Origin: Paracoccus tibetensis
GTDB lineage: Bacteria > Pseudomonadota > Alphaproteobacteria > Rhodobacterales > Rhodobacteraceae
Direction: 5' to 3'
DNA: 64,000 nucleotides
NCBI RefSeq assembly: GCF_900102505.1
Contig: NZ_FMVT01000001.1
Location: forward strand, 248,001 to 312,000
A model generated the notes under the pieces. The model worked only from the letters and a program-made list of their open reading frames with translations, did no database searches and was not told where the DNA came from. Of this stretch, positions 27,407-34,997 are shown piece after piece. The number at the start of each line of letters is the position of its first letter. Position 1 is the stretch's first letter. Made by a program: the position numbers and the translations under genes.

Positions 27407-28357
27407 ATGAGCCTTTTCGTCGCCTTGCAGATGGACCCGATCGAGCATGTCTCGGTCACCGCCGACAGCACGTTCCGCATCGGCCTCGAGGCCGAGCGGC
27501 GGGGGCACCGGCTGTTCCAGTACACCGTCGACCAGCTGCGCTACGACGAGGGGCGGGTGATCGCGCGGGGCCGGCCGGTCACGCTGCGGCCGGTGGCGGG
27601 CGATCACGTCACCTTCGGGGACTGGGCGGAGATCGAGCTGACCGAGTTCGACGTCGTCTGGCTGCGCCAGGACCCGCCGTTCGACATGGGCTATGTCACC
27701 TCGACCCATCTGCTCGACCGCGTCCGCGACCAGGTCATGGTGGTCAACGATCCGTTCTGGGTGCGCAACTGCCCCGAGAAGCTGATGGTCCTTGACTTCC
27801 CTGACCTGACGCCGCCCACGATGATCGCCCGCGATCCGGCCGCCCTGCGCGCCTTCCGCGCCCGGCACGGCGAGATCATCGTGAAGCCGCTCTACGGCAA
27901 TGGCGGCGCGGGCGTCTTTCACATCAAGCCGGGCGATCCCAACCTCGCCTCGCTGCTCGAGACCTTCGCCGGCATCAACCGCGAGCCGATGATCGCGCAG
28001 AAATACCTGCCGGCAGTCGTCCAGGGGGACAAGCGGATCATCCTGGTCGATGGCGAGCCGGTCGGCGCCATCAACCGCGTTCCGCAGGAAGGCGAGGCCC
28101 GTTCCAACATGCATGTCGGCGGGCGCGCGGAAAAGATCGGCATCACCGAGCGCGAACGCGAGATCTGCGCGCGGCTTGCCCCGGTGCTGCGCGACAAGGG
28201 CCTGATCTTCACGGGCATCGACGTCATCGACGGCTGGCTCACCGAGATCAACGTGACCTCGCCCACCGGCATCCAGGAGCTGGAGCGTTTCGACGGCACC
28301 AACGCTGCCGAGGCGATCTGGGTCGCCATCGAGCGCCGGATCGCGGCGGGCCGGTGA
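27407..28357 (+). CDS. gshB: Glutathione synthase
   Basis: ATP-grasp ligase that joins gamma-glutamylcysteine and glycine, the last step of glutathione synthesis. The 316-residue length is normal. Motifs include VWLRQDPPFDMGY, the ATP-grasp lysine in IIVKPLYGNGGAGVFHI, QKYLPAVVQGDKRIILVDGE and the glycine-rich EINVTSPTGIQELERF. The stop overlaps the next gene by 4 bases (GTGA junction). The gap of 64 bases after yraN shows no obvious terminator. Confidence 0.97.
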   Translation: MSLFVALQMDPIEHVSVTADSTFRIGLEAERRGHRLFQYTVDQLRYDEGRVIARGRPVTLRPVAGDHVTFGDWAEIELTEFDVVWLRQDPPFDMGYVTSTHLLDRVRDQVMVVNDPFWVRNCPEKLMVLDFPDLTPPTMIARDPAALRAFRARHGEIIVKPLYGNGGAGVFHIKPGDPNLASLLETFAGINREPMIAQKYLPAVVQGDKRIILVDGEPVGAINRVPQEGEARSNMHVGGRAEKIGITEREREICARLAPVLRDKGLIFTGIDVIDGWLTEINVTSPTGIQELERFDGTNAAEAIWVAIERRIAAGR

Positions 28358-28722
28358 GCCTTCAGGTCTTTGACGGGATCATCAGCGACCGCGGCTCGCG
28401 CTATGCCGTCTCGGGCGGACCTGCCGCCAGCCGGGCCGCCGCGGACGCGCTGCTGGCGCAGCTGACCGCGCGCGGCCGCTTTCGCAAGGCGACGCATCAC
28501 AGCTGGGCCGCCATCTTCGCCGCCGGTCCTGTGCGCGAGGACGATGGCGAGGCCGGCGCCGGGCAGCTGATCCTGCAGATGCTGGAACGGGCCGAGCTGC
28601 GGGACCATGTCGTCATCGTGACCCGATGGTATGGCGGCAAGGAGCTAGGCGGCGACCGCTTTCGCCATGTCGCCGCCGCGGTGCGCCATTATCTGGCGGA
28701 GACGCAGCCGAAGACCGGCTGA
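28354..28722 (+). CDS. YigZ/IMPACT N-terminal domain family protein
   Basis: A 122-residue single-domain protein of the UPF0029/YigZ type. It carries the family pattern ATHHSWAAIFAAG, EDDGEAGAGQLILQMLER and VVIVTRWYGGKELGGDRFRH. The C-terminal domain of YigZ is missing, as in many short homologues. Function in bacteria is not settled; the IMPACT relative in eukaryotes affects translation control. It starts with GTG at 28354, overlapping the gshB stop, so it is probably co-translated. It is convergent with the following dehydrogenase gene. Confidence 0.88.
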   Translation: MSLQVFDGIISDRGSRYAVSGGPAASRAAADALLAQLTARGRFRKATHHSWAAIFAAGPVREDDGEAGAGQLILQMLERAELRDHVVIVTRWYGGKELGGDRFRHVAAAVRHYLAETQPKTG

Positions 28723-28756
28723 CCCCGCCACCTTCAGCAAGCCGATGTGCGGGCCG

Positions 28757-29734
28757 TCAGGGGCGGAACATGATCTTGCCGCTGCGGCCGGGGCTGAGGC
28801 TGGCCCGGACCGCCTCGGCCGCCTGGTCCAGCCCGAAGGTGCCGCCCGAGGTCAGGGACAGGCGCCCGTCCATGACGAGGCCGATCAGCTCGGCGAACAT
28901 GCGCTGCCGGTCCGCCTCGGGCGTGGCGGGCATCACCTTCGCGCCCCAGAAGCCCTTCACCGTCAGCTGCTTGAAGATGATCGGGCCGGTCGGCAGCTGC
29001 AGCGGCTCGCCGGTCATCGAGCCGAAGGTGACCAGCAGCCCGTCCTCGCTCAAGAGCTCGACCAGCCCCCCGGCGACCTCGCCGCCGACCGAGTCGACCG
29101 CGGCGCGGGCACCCTCGGGTCCGACGATCTCGCGGGCGCGCTTCAGCCAGTCCGGATCGTCCGTGCCGAGCGTGTCGAGATTGCCGGCCGCCGCCAGCTC
29201 TTCGGCGGCCTCGGCGCGGCGCACGAGGTTCAGGACCTTGATCCCCCGCGCCTCTGCCAGCACGCTCAGGATCTTGCCGACGGCGCCGTTGGCGGCGGTC
29301 TGGATGACGCGGTCGCCCTCCTTGACGCCCAGAAACTCGAGCAGGGTGATCGCGCTGAAGGGCATGGCGATCAGCTGCGCGGCGGCCTCGTCCGGCATCC
29401 CCTCGGGCACCGGAATGGCGGCGGCGGCGGGGGCCAGCGCGAACTCGGCCCAGGAGCCCTTCAGCCCTGCGACCGCGACGCGGCGGCCGACCATGGCCGG
29501 GTCGACATCGGGTCCGACGGCCTCGACCGTTCCGACCGCCTCGCTGCCGCCGGTAGCGGGCAGGTCCGGGCGCACGCCGTAGCTGCCGCGGATCGTCCAC
29601 AAATCGTGGTTGTGGATCGGCGACAGGGTGACGCGCAGCAGGATCTGGCCGCGGGCGGGATGGAGGTCGGGGATCTCTGCGAGGGAGAGGACCTCGGCGG
29701 GATCGCCGAAGGTCTCGTGGCGGACGGCGCGCAT
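28757..29734 (-). CDS. MDR-family NADPH:quinone / enoyl reductase-like oxidoreductase
   Basis: Medium-chain dehydrogenase/reductase of 325 residues without the structural-zinc cysteines, so a quinone-oxidoreductase or 2-enoyl thioester reductase type. SPIHNHDLWTIRGSYGVRP and GGSEAVGTVEAVG form the N-terminal catalytic region. A Rossmann stretch, VIQTAANGAVGKILSVLA, follows. The SPIHNHDLWTIRG element resembles mitochondrial MECR/Etr1 more than Zta-crystallin, so trans-2-enoyl-CoA reductase activity is possible but unproven. The start at 29734 follows AAGGAG; an earlier in-frame ATG at 29758 is less likely. It is alone between convergent and co-directional neighbours. Confidence 0.85.
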   Translation of the reverse strand: MRAVRHETFGDPAEVLSLAEIPDLHPARGQILLRVTLSPIHNHDLWTIRGSYGVRPDLPATGGSEAVGTVEAVGPDVDPAMVGRRVAVAGLKGSWAEFALAPAAAAIPVPEGMPDEAAAQLIAMPFSAITLLEFLGVKEGDRVIQTAANGAVGKILSVLAEARGIKVLNLVRRAEAAEELAAAGNLDTLGTDDPDWLKRAREIVGPEGARAAVDSVGGEVAGGLVELLSEDGLLVTFGSMTGEPLQLPTGPIIFKQLTVKGFWGAKVMPATPEADRQRMFAELIGLVMDGRLSLTSGGTFGLDQAAEAVRASLSPGRSGKIMFRP

Positions 29735-29822
29735 GGCGGCTCCTTTGTCATTCGTCATTTCCGTCCTCGCGATCTGGGGGCTGCCGCGGCCGGATGCCAG
29801 TGCCGCCGCCGCTGACGCAGGG

Positions 29823-30113
29823 TCAGCCTCGGGTCTTCAGCTCGCGCTCCAGCGCCCGCAACTCGGCCGCCGTCAGCGCCGCCAGCGCCTCTGGCTCGGA
29901 GGCGCCGCGGGCGCGCAGGCGGGACCAGAGGCGCAGGCAGGAGGCCGGCGACCACGGCAGCGCGGCAGCCGCGAGCCAGGCGCGCAGCGGGCGAGGCAGG
30001 GCGTCGAAAGCCGCCATGGGATCGGCGCACCGGCTGCGGCGGCGGAGCGCGACATGGCCCAGGTTGCCACCTGCCTGGTCCGCCCGGACCCGGCGTGCCA
30101 TGCCCGCGCGCAT
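29823..30113 (-). CDS. Small protein coupled to the COG0523 GTPase (DUF6525-like)
   Basis: A 96-residue basic protein that begins [16 protein letters not shown]. Its core is NLGHVALRRRSRCADPMAAF, then DALPRPLRAWLAAAALPWSP and ASCLRLWSRL. I recall this as an alphaproteobacterial family of unknown function (DUF6525); that name is from memory. It has no signal peptide or membrane helix. The start at 30113 overlaps the GTPase stop by one base (TGATG), so it is probably translated by the same ribosomes. The operon carries a zinc-type operator, so a role in zinc stress or metal delivery is plausible inference. Two cysteines and one histidine are the only obvious metal ligands. Confidence 0.75.
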   Translation of the reverse strand: MRAGMARRVRADQAGGNLGHVALRRRSRCADPMAAFDALPRPLRAWLAAAALPWSPASCLRLWSRLRARGASEPEALAALTAAELRALERELKTRG

Positions 30114-31327
30114 CAGGCGGCCTCGGCGGCGCGGCGCCAGAGGGGGAACGGGTCGGGCAGGGCGGTCCAGCCGGCCGGGTTCTCGCCCCATTCCTCGCCC
30201 AGGAGGCATGCGTCCAGGCGTGCCCGGATATGATCCTCGTCCATGCCTGCGCCGATGAAGACCAGCTCCTGCCGGCGGTCGCCATAGGGCTCGGCCCAGT
30301 GCTGCTGCAGGTAGCGCCGCCCCTCGGGATGGGTCGGCCAGCGATCCTCGGGCACCGAGGCCCACCATTGCCCGAGCGGGCGCACGCTGGAGAGCGCGCC
30401 GGCCAGCGAGAATTCAGCCACCCAATCGGGCCGCGTCGCCAGCCAGAAATGGCCCTTGGCGCGGATGACGCCGGGCAGGGCGCCGTTCAGCACCTCGTGG
30501 ACCTTGCGCGGCTCGAAGGGGCGGCGGGCGCGGTAGACGAAGGAGGTGACGCCGTATTCCTCGGTCTCGGGGATGTGCTCGGCGAAGCCGTAAAGCTCCT
30601 TCGCCCACATCGGGTGCTGGTGCGCGCGCTCGAAGTCGAAGAGGCCGGTGTCCAGGATCTGCGCGGCAGGCACGCAGCCGTGGTCGGTCTGGAGGATGCG
30701 CGCATCGGCGTTCAGCGCCCGGATCACCTTGAGCGCCGCATCGACCGCCGAGCGGCCCGCGTCGCTGCATTTGTTCAGCACGATGACGTCGGCGAACTCG
30801 ATCTGGTCGGTCAGCAGATCGACCAGCGTCCGGTTATCCTCATCGCCCATGACCTCGCCCCGGTCGGCGAGGAAGTCGTGGCTGGAGAAGTCGCGCAGCA
30901 GGTTGACCGCGTCCACCACCGTCACCATCGTGTCCAGCCGCGCCACGTCCGACAGGCTGGCGCCGGTCTCGTCCGCGAACTCGAAAGTGGTGGCGACGGG
31001 CAGCGGCTCGGAGATGCCCGTCGATTCGATCAGAAGCTGGTCGAAACGGCCGGCCTCGGCCAGGCGGCGCACCTCGACCAGCAGGTCCTCGCGCAGCGTG
31101 CAGCAGATGCAGCCGTTCGACATCTCGACCAGCGTTTCCTCGGCCCTCGCCATGCCGCCCTCGGCGCGCAGAAGGTCCGCGTCGATGTTCACCTCGGACA
31201 TGTCGTTGACGATCACAGCGACGCGCCGCCCCTCGCGGTTGTTCAGCACGTTGTTCAGCAGCGTCGTCTTTCCGGCGCCCAGAAAGCCCGACAGCACGGT
31301 GACGGGAAGGCGGTTGTCTTTGCTCAT
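30113..31327 (-). CDS. COG0523 (CobW-type) metallochaperone GTPase
   Basis: G3E-family GTPase thought to insert or traffic metal, here likely zinc. The 404-residue protein has a P-loop [16 protein letters not shown] (residues 12-27) and the metal-binding CICC motif at 73-76 (SNGCICCTL). The base-recognition loop is [10 protein letters not shown] CobW C-terminal domain (residues about 250-400) includes [13 protein letters not shown]. No cobalamin genes are nearby, so a cobalt role is unlikely. An operator-like palindrome 29 bases before the start matches the sites at zur-znuA, placing it with zinc-responsive members such as ZigA or YeiR. It is co-translated with a small downstream protein. Confidence 0.92.
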   Translation of the reverse strand: MSKDNRLPVTVLSGFLGAGKTTLLNNVLNNREGRRVAVIVNDMSEVNIDADLLRAEGGMARAEETLVEMSNGCICCTLREDLLVEVRRLAEAGRFDQLLIESTGISEPLPVATTFEFADETGASLSDVARLDTMVTVVDAVNLLRDFSSHDFLADRGEVMGDEDNRTLVDLLTDQIEFADVIVLNKCSDAGRSAVDAALKVIRALNADARILQTDHGCVPAAQILDTGLFDFERAHQHPMWAKELYGFAEHIPETEEYGVTSFVYRARRPFEPRKVHEVLNGALPGVIRAKGHFWLATRPDWVAEFSLAGALSSVRPLGQWWASVPEDRWPTHPEGRRYLQQHWAEPYGDRRQELVFIGAGMDEDHIRARLDACLLGEEWGENPAGWTALPDPFPLWRRAAEAA

Positions 31328-31355
31328 GGCGTGTCCCCTCTGGAAGTAGCGATAG

Positions 31356-31370
31356 CGTTATAGTATCACA
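31356..31370. promoter_or_regulatory. Putative Zur operator 3 (COG0523 GTPase promoter)
   Basis: CGTTATAGTATCACA; its reverse complement agrees with the zur-side operator at 12 of 15 positions. It lies 29 bases upstream of the GTPase start and 59 bases upstream of the divergent ABC-F gene, in an AT-rich patch unlike the flanking DNA. Zur control of a COG0523 gene is well known in other bacteria. Confidence 0.65.
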
Positions 31371-31428
31371 TATCTATAATCAAGACGGACCATTGACGGG
31401 CCTGCGGGGATGGGCCATGCCCGGCGCC

Positions 31429-33300
31429 ATGCTGCGCATCGATGACATCACCTATTCCATCCAAGGCCGGCCGCTGTTTTCAGGGGCCAGCGCCACGATT
31501 CCCTCTGGCCACAAGGTCGGCCTCGTCGGGCCGAACGGGGCCGGCAAGACGACGCTGTTCCGGCTGATCCGGGGCGAGCTGTCGCTGGACGGCGGCGCGA
31601 TCGAGCTGCCCTCGCGGGCGCGGATCGGCGGCGTTGCCCAGGAATCCGCGGCGACGGGCCGCTCGGTGCTGGACACGGTGCTGGACGCCGATGCCGAGCG
31701 CAGCGCGCTGATGACCGAGGCGGAAACGGCGACCGACCCGCACCGCATCGCCGAAATCCACGGCCGGCTGGCCGACATCGACGCCTGGTCGGCCGAGGCG
31801 CGGGCCTCGACCATCCTCGGCGGGCTCGGCTTCTCGACCGAGGATCAGGGGCGGCCGACCAGCGACTTCTCGGGCGGCTGGCGGATGCGCGTGGCGCTGG
31901 CCGGGGTGCTCTTCGCCCAGCCCGACCTTCTGCTGCTGGACGAGCCGACGAACTATCTGGACCTCGAGGGCGCGCTGTGGCTGGAGGGCTATCTGGCCCG
32001 CTACCCGCACACCGTCATCATCATCAGCCACGACCGCGACCTGCTGAACCGCGCGGTGGGGCATATCCTTCATCTCGAAGCCAAGCAGCTGACGCTCTAT
32101 ACCGGCGGCTATGACGCCTTCACCAAGGCGCGGGCCGAGAAGCGGGCGATCCAGGCGGCCGAGGCGCGCAAGCAGGCCGACCGGCGGGCGCATCTTCAGG
32201 CCTTCGTGGACCGCTTCAAGGCCAAGGCCAGCAAGGCCCGGCAGGCGCAGTCCCGCGTGAAGATGCTGGCCAAGATGGAGCCGATCACCGCGCCCGAGGA
32301 GGCCAAGTTCCACCGCTTCACCTTCCCCGCCCCCGAGGAGCTGTCGCCCCCCATCGTGGCGATGGAAGGCACGGCGGTCGGCTATGACGGGCGCGCGGTG
32401 CTGCGCAAGCTGTCGCTCAGGATCGACCAGGACGACCGGATCGCGCTTCTGGGCCGGAACGGGCAGGGCAAGTCCACCCTCTCGAAGCTGCTGGCCGAGC
32501 GGCTGGTCGCGATGGAGGGTCATGTCACCCGCTCGTCCAAGCTGCGCGTCGGCTACTTCGCCCAGCACCAGGTGGACGAGCTGCACCTGGACGAGACGCC
32601 CTTGGACCATGTCCGCCGCCTGCGCCCCGACGAGGGGCCGGCGCGGCTGCGCGCCCGGCTGGCGGGCTTCGGCCTGATGGAGGCGCAGGCCGAGACGAAG
32701 GTCAAGGCGCTGTCGGGCGGGCAGAAGGCGCGGCTGTCGCTGCTGATCGCGACCATCGACGCGCCGCATCTGCTGGTTCTGGACGAGCCGACCAACCACC
32801 TCGACATCGAAAGCCGCGAGGCGTTGTCGCTGGCGCTGAACGACTATCCAGGCGCGGTGGTGCTGGTCAGCCACGACATGCACCTGCTGGGCCTCGTCGC
32901 GGATCGGCTGTGGCTGGTCAAGGACGGCGACGTGGCGCCGTTCGAGGGGGATCTGGACGATTACCGCCGCTTCCTCCTGACCGGCGAGACGCAGGCGAGG
33001 CCCGCGCGCGAGCCTGCCCAGCCCGACGCCCAGAAGCCTGCGCCGACCCCGCGCCGCTTGCCGCGGGACGAGGTCCTGTCGCTGCGCGCCGAGGTGCGCA
33101 AGGCCGAGGACCGCGTGCAGAAGCTGACCGAGATGCTGGAGAAGCTGGACGCCAAGCTGGCCGATCCGGGCATCTACCAGAACCCGGCGGAGTCGGGGAA
33201 ATGGAACCGCAAGCATGCCGAGGCGCGGCAGGCGATGAAGCGCGCCGAGGCGCTGTGGCTCGAGGCGCTGGAGAATCTGGAGATGGCCGGGCAGCCCTAG
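31429..33300 (+). CDS. ABC-F family ATPase
   Basis: Soluble protein with two ABC domains and no membrane part, of the ABC-F class acting on the ribosome. Domain 1 has GPNGAGKTT, FSGGWRMRVAL and LLLDEPTNYLD. The linker (residues about 235-300) is charged and helical, the P-site-tRNA interaction motif region. Domain 2 has GRNGQGKST, LSGGQKARLSLL and LVLDEPTNHLD. A C-terminal coiled coil follows (about residues 545-620). The 623-residue length and C-terminal domain fit YheS or Uup-like members rather than EttA. The ATG at 31429 is preferred over 31393 because MLRIDDITYSIQGRPLF is the family N-terminus. Confidence 0.93.
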   Translation: MLRIDDITYSIQGRPLFSGASATIPSGHKVGLVGPNGAGKTTLFRLIRGELSLDGGAIELPSRARIGGVAQESAATGRSVLDTVLDADAERSALMTEAETATDPHRIAEIHGRLADIDAWSAEARASTILGGLGFSTEDQGRPTSDFSGGWRMRVALAGVLFAQPDLLLLDEPTNYLDLEGALWLEGYLARYPHTVIIISHDRDLLNRAVGHILHLEAKQLTLYTGGYDAFTKARAEKRAIQAAEARKQADRRAHLQAFVDRFKAKASKARQAQSRVKMLAKMEPITAPEEAKFHRFTFPAPEELSPPIVAMEGTAVGYDGRAVLRKLSLRIDQDDRIALLGRNGQGKSTLSKLLAERLVAMEGHVTRSSKLRVGYFAQHQVDELHLDETPLDHVRRLRPDEGPARLRARLAGFGLMEAQAETKVKALSGGQKARLSLLIATIDAPHLLVLDEPTNHLDIESREALSLALNDYPGAVVLVSHDMHLLGLVADRLWLVKDGDVAPFEGDLDDYRRFLLTGETQARPAREPAQPDAQKPAPTPRRLPRDEVLSLRAEVRKAEDRVQKLTEMLEKLDAKLADPGIYQNPAESGKWNRKHAEARQAMKRAEALWLEALENLEMAGQP

Positions 33301-33393
33301 CTGTTGCGGAAATGTGCCGCAGCGCGGCGTAATGCGCCGTTGCGGTTGCCGCTGCGGCAGCTTCAACCTATCTCTTGGGACAACCAACCGGGA

Positions 33394-34119
33394 ATGACGA
33401 TGAACAAAGCTCTGGCGCTGGCCGCGACGGCTCTTCTGGCTGCCACTCCGCTGCACGCGCAGGGGATGCTGGATCTGTCGCTGGATATTGGCGGCGGGGT
33501 CGAGCTGGGGCCGAGATATCCCGGCTCGGACGAGGGGCGCACCAGTCCTTGGGTCATCTTGCGCAACGGTGCCGACGCGGACGGGCAGGGCTTCACGATC
33601 AGCCCCTCCTTCGGCTTCAAGGGCGGGCGCGACAGCGGCGACGACGACGCGCTGGCCGGCCTTGACGAGATCGACCGCACGGTCGAGCTGGGCCTGCGCC
33701 TCGGCTACGGCATCGGCCCGGTCGGCGCCTATGCAACGCTCCGCCGCGGCTTCGGCGGGCACGAGGGGATCACCGGGGCCGTTGGGGCGAAGTACCGCAC
33801 CGAGCTGTCGCCTGAACTGACGCTGTGGTCAGGCGTGCAGGCCGTCTATGGCAACGGCGCCTTCAACGACACCTATTTCGGCGTCACCGAGGCCGAGAGC
33901 GCCGCGAGCGGCCTGCCCGAAACCAGCGTCGGCAGCGGCTTCAACGAGGCGGCGCTGACCTTCGAGGCGCGCTATGCCGTCAGCGACGCGACATCGCTGC
34001 TGGGCGAGGTCCGCTATGCCCGCCTGATCGGCGACGCGGCCGACTCGCCCGTCGTGCAAGAGGAATACCAGCCCTCGCTGCGGCTCGGGCTGGTGCGCCG
34101 CTTCTCCTTCGGCTTCTAG
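33394..34119 (+). CDS. MipA/OmpV family outer membrane protein
   Basis: Predicted outer-membrane beta-barrel of 241 residues with signal peptide MTMNKALALAATALLAATPL ending at HAQG. The mature part alternates short amphipathic strands (GGGVELGPRYPGSDEGR, VELGLRLGYGIGPVGAYATL) and ends in the aromatic RRFSFGF. That C-terminal pattern is the usual signal for barrel insertion. MipA scaffolds murein synthases in E. coli, but many family members are simply porin-like, so function is open. The gene is convergent with uppP, overlapping by 4 bases. Confidence 0.85.
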   Translation: MTMNKALALAATALLAATPLHAQGMLDLSLDIGGGVELGPRYPGSDEGRTSPWVILRNGADADGQGFTISPSFGFKGGRDSGDDDALAGLDEIDRTVELGLRLGYGIGPVGAYATLRRGFGGHEGITGAVGAKYRTELSPELTLWSGVQAVYGNGAFNDTYFGVTEAESAASGLPETSVGSGFNEAALTFEARYAVSDATSLLGEVRYARLIGDAADSPVVQEEYQPSLRLGLVRRFSFGF

Positions 34120-34919
34120 CTGTAGGCGATGGCCAGCAGGGCCGTGCCCAGCACCATCCGGTAGACCACATAGGGCGTGAAGCTGACGCTGCGCAAAAGC
34201 CGCATCATCAGCGCCAGCGCCGCGATCGCCGCCACAAAGGACAGCGCGGCCGCCACAGCGCCGTCCAGCAGCATCTGCCGGTTCGCCTCGCCCGTGACCT
34301 CGCCCGCCATCAGTGCGGCCGAGGCGGTGATGGTCGGGATCGACATCAGCATCGAGATCCGCGCCGCATCCTTGCGCCCGTAGCCGAGGCTGCGCGCCCC
34401 CGTGATCGCCGCACCCGAGCGCGAGGTGCCCGGGATCAGCGCCGCCGCCTGCCAGAAGCCCATGATCACGGCGTCCCTGAGGCTCCAGCCGGCGGTGGTC
34501 TTCTCGGACGCGCCTTGCCGGTCGGCCCAGTAGAGCAGGATGCCGAAGCCGATCATCGTCCAGCCGATCACCGCGACCGAGCGCAGCGCCTCGACCATGC
34601 CGGTGAACTTCAGGACCGCCCCCGCGATGACCACCGGGATCGTCGCGACGAGAAGGCCAAGCGCCAGGCGCGCGCCCGGCGTGTCCACCCGCCCGCGCGC
34701 CAGCCGCGGCAGGCCCGCCAGCCCCTCGGCCACGTCGCGCCAGAAGAAGAGCACCACCGCCGCGAGCGAGCCGACATGCACCGCCACGTCGAGGACCAGC
34801 CCCTGATCCTCGAGGCCGGAGAGCTGCGGCAGAAGGATCAGGTGGCCCGAGGAGGAGACCGGCAGAAATTCGGTGACGCCCTGGATCATCGCGATCAGGG
34901 TCAGGTGCAGCATGGTCAT
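34116..34919 (-). CDS. uppP: Undecaprenyl-diphosphate phosphatase
   Basis: Membrane phosphatase (BacA family) that recycles the undecaprenyl carrier lipid used for peptidoglycan. The 267-residue protein has the glutamate-rich motif QGVTEFLPVSSSGHL near its start. The arginine motif is PGTSRSGAAITGARSLGYGR. About eight helices are visible. Both active-site motifs are intact. It is unlinked to other wall genes here except, by function, to murJ about 12 kb away. Confidence 0.97.
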   Translation of the reverse strand: MTMLHLTLIAMIQGVTEFLPVSSSGHLILLPQLSGLEDQGLVLDVAVHVGSLAAVVLFFWRDVAEGLAGLPRLARGRVDTPGARLALGLLVATIPVVIAGAVLKFTGMVEALRSVAVIGWTMIGFGILLYWADRQGASEKTTAGWSLRDAVIMGFWQAAALIPGTSRSGAAITGARSLGYGRKDAARISMLMSIPTITASAALMAGEVTGEANRQMLLDGAVAAALSFVAAIAALALMMRLLRSVSFTPYVVYRMVLGTALLAIAYS

Positions 34920-34997
34920 GACGTCCCTCGTTCAGGCTTTGCCCGCAGCCTTACGGCAAATGCCCATACATTTGAACCGGCGCGGGGCCGAAAGCCT

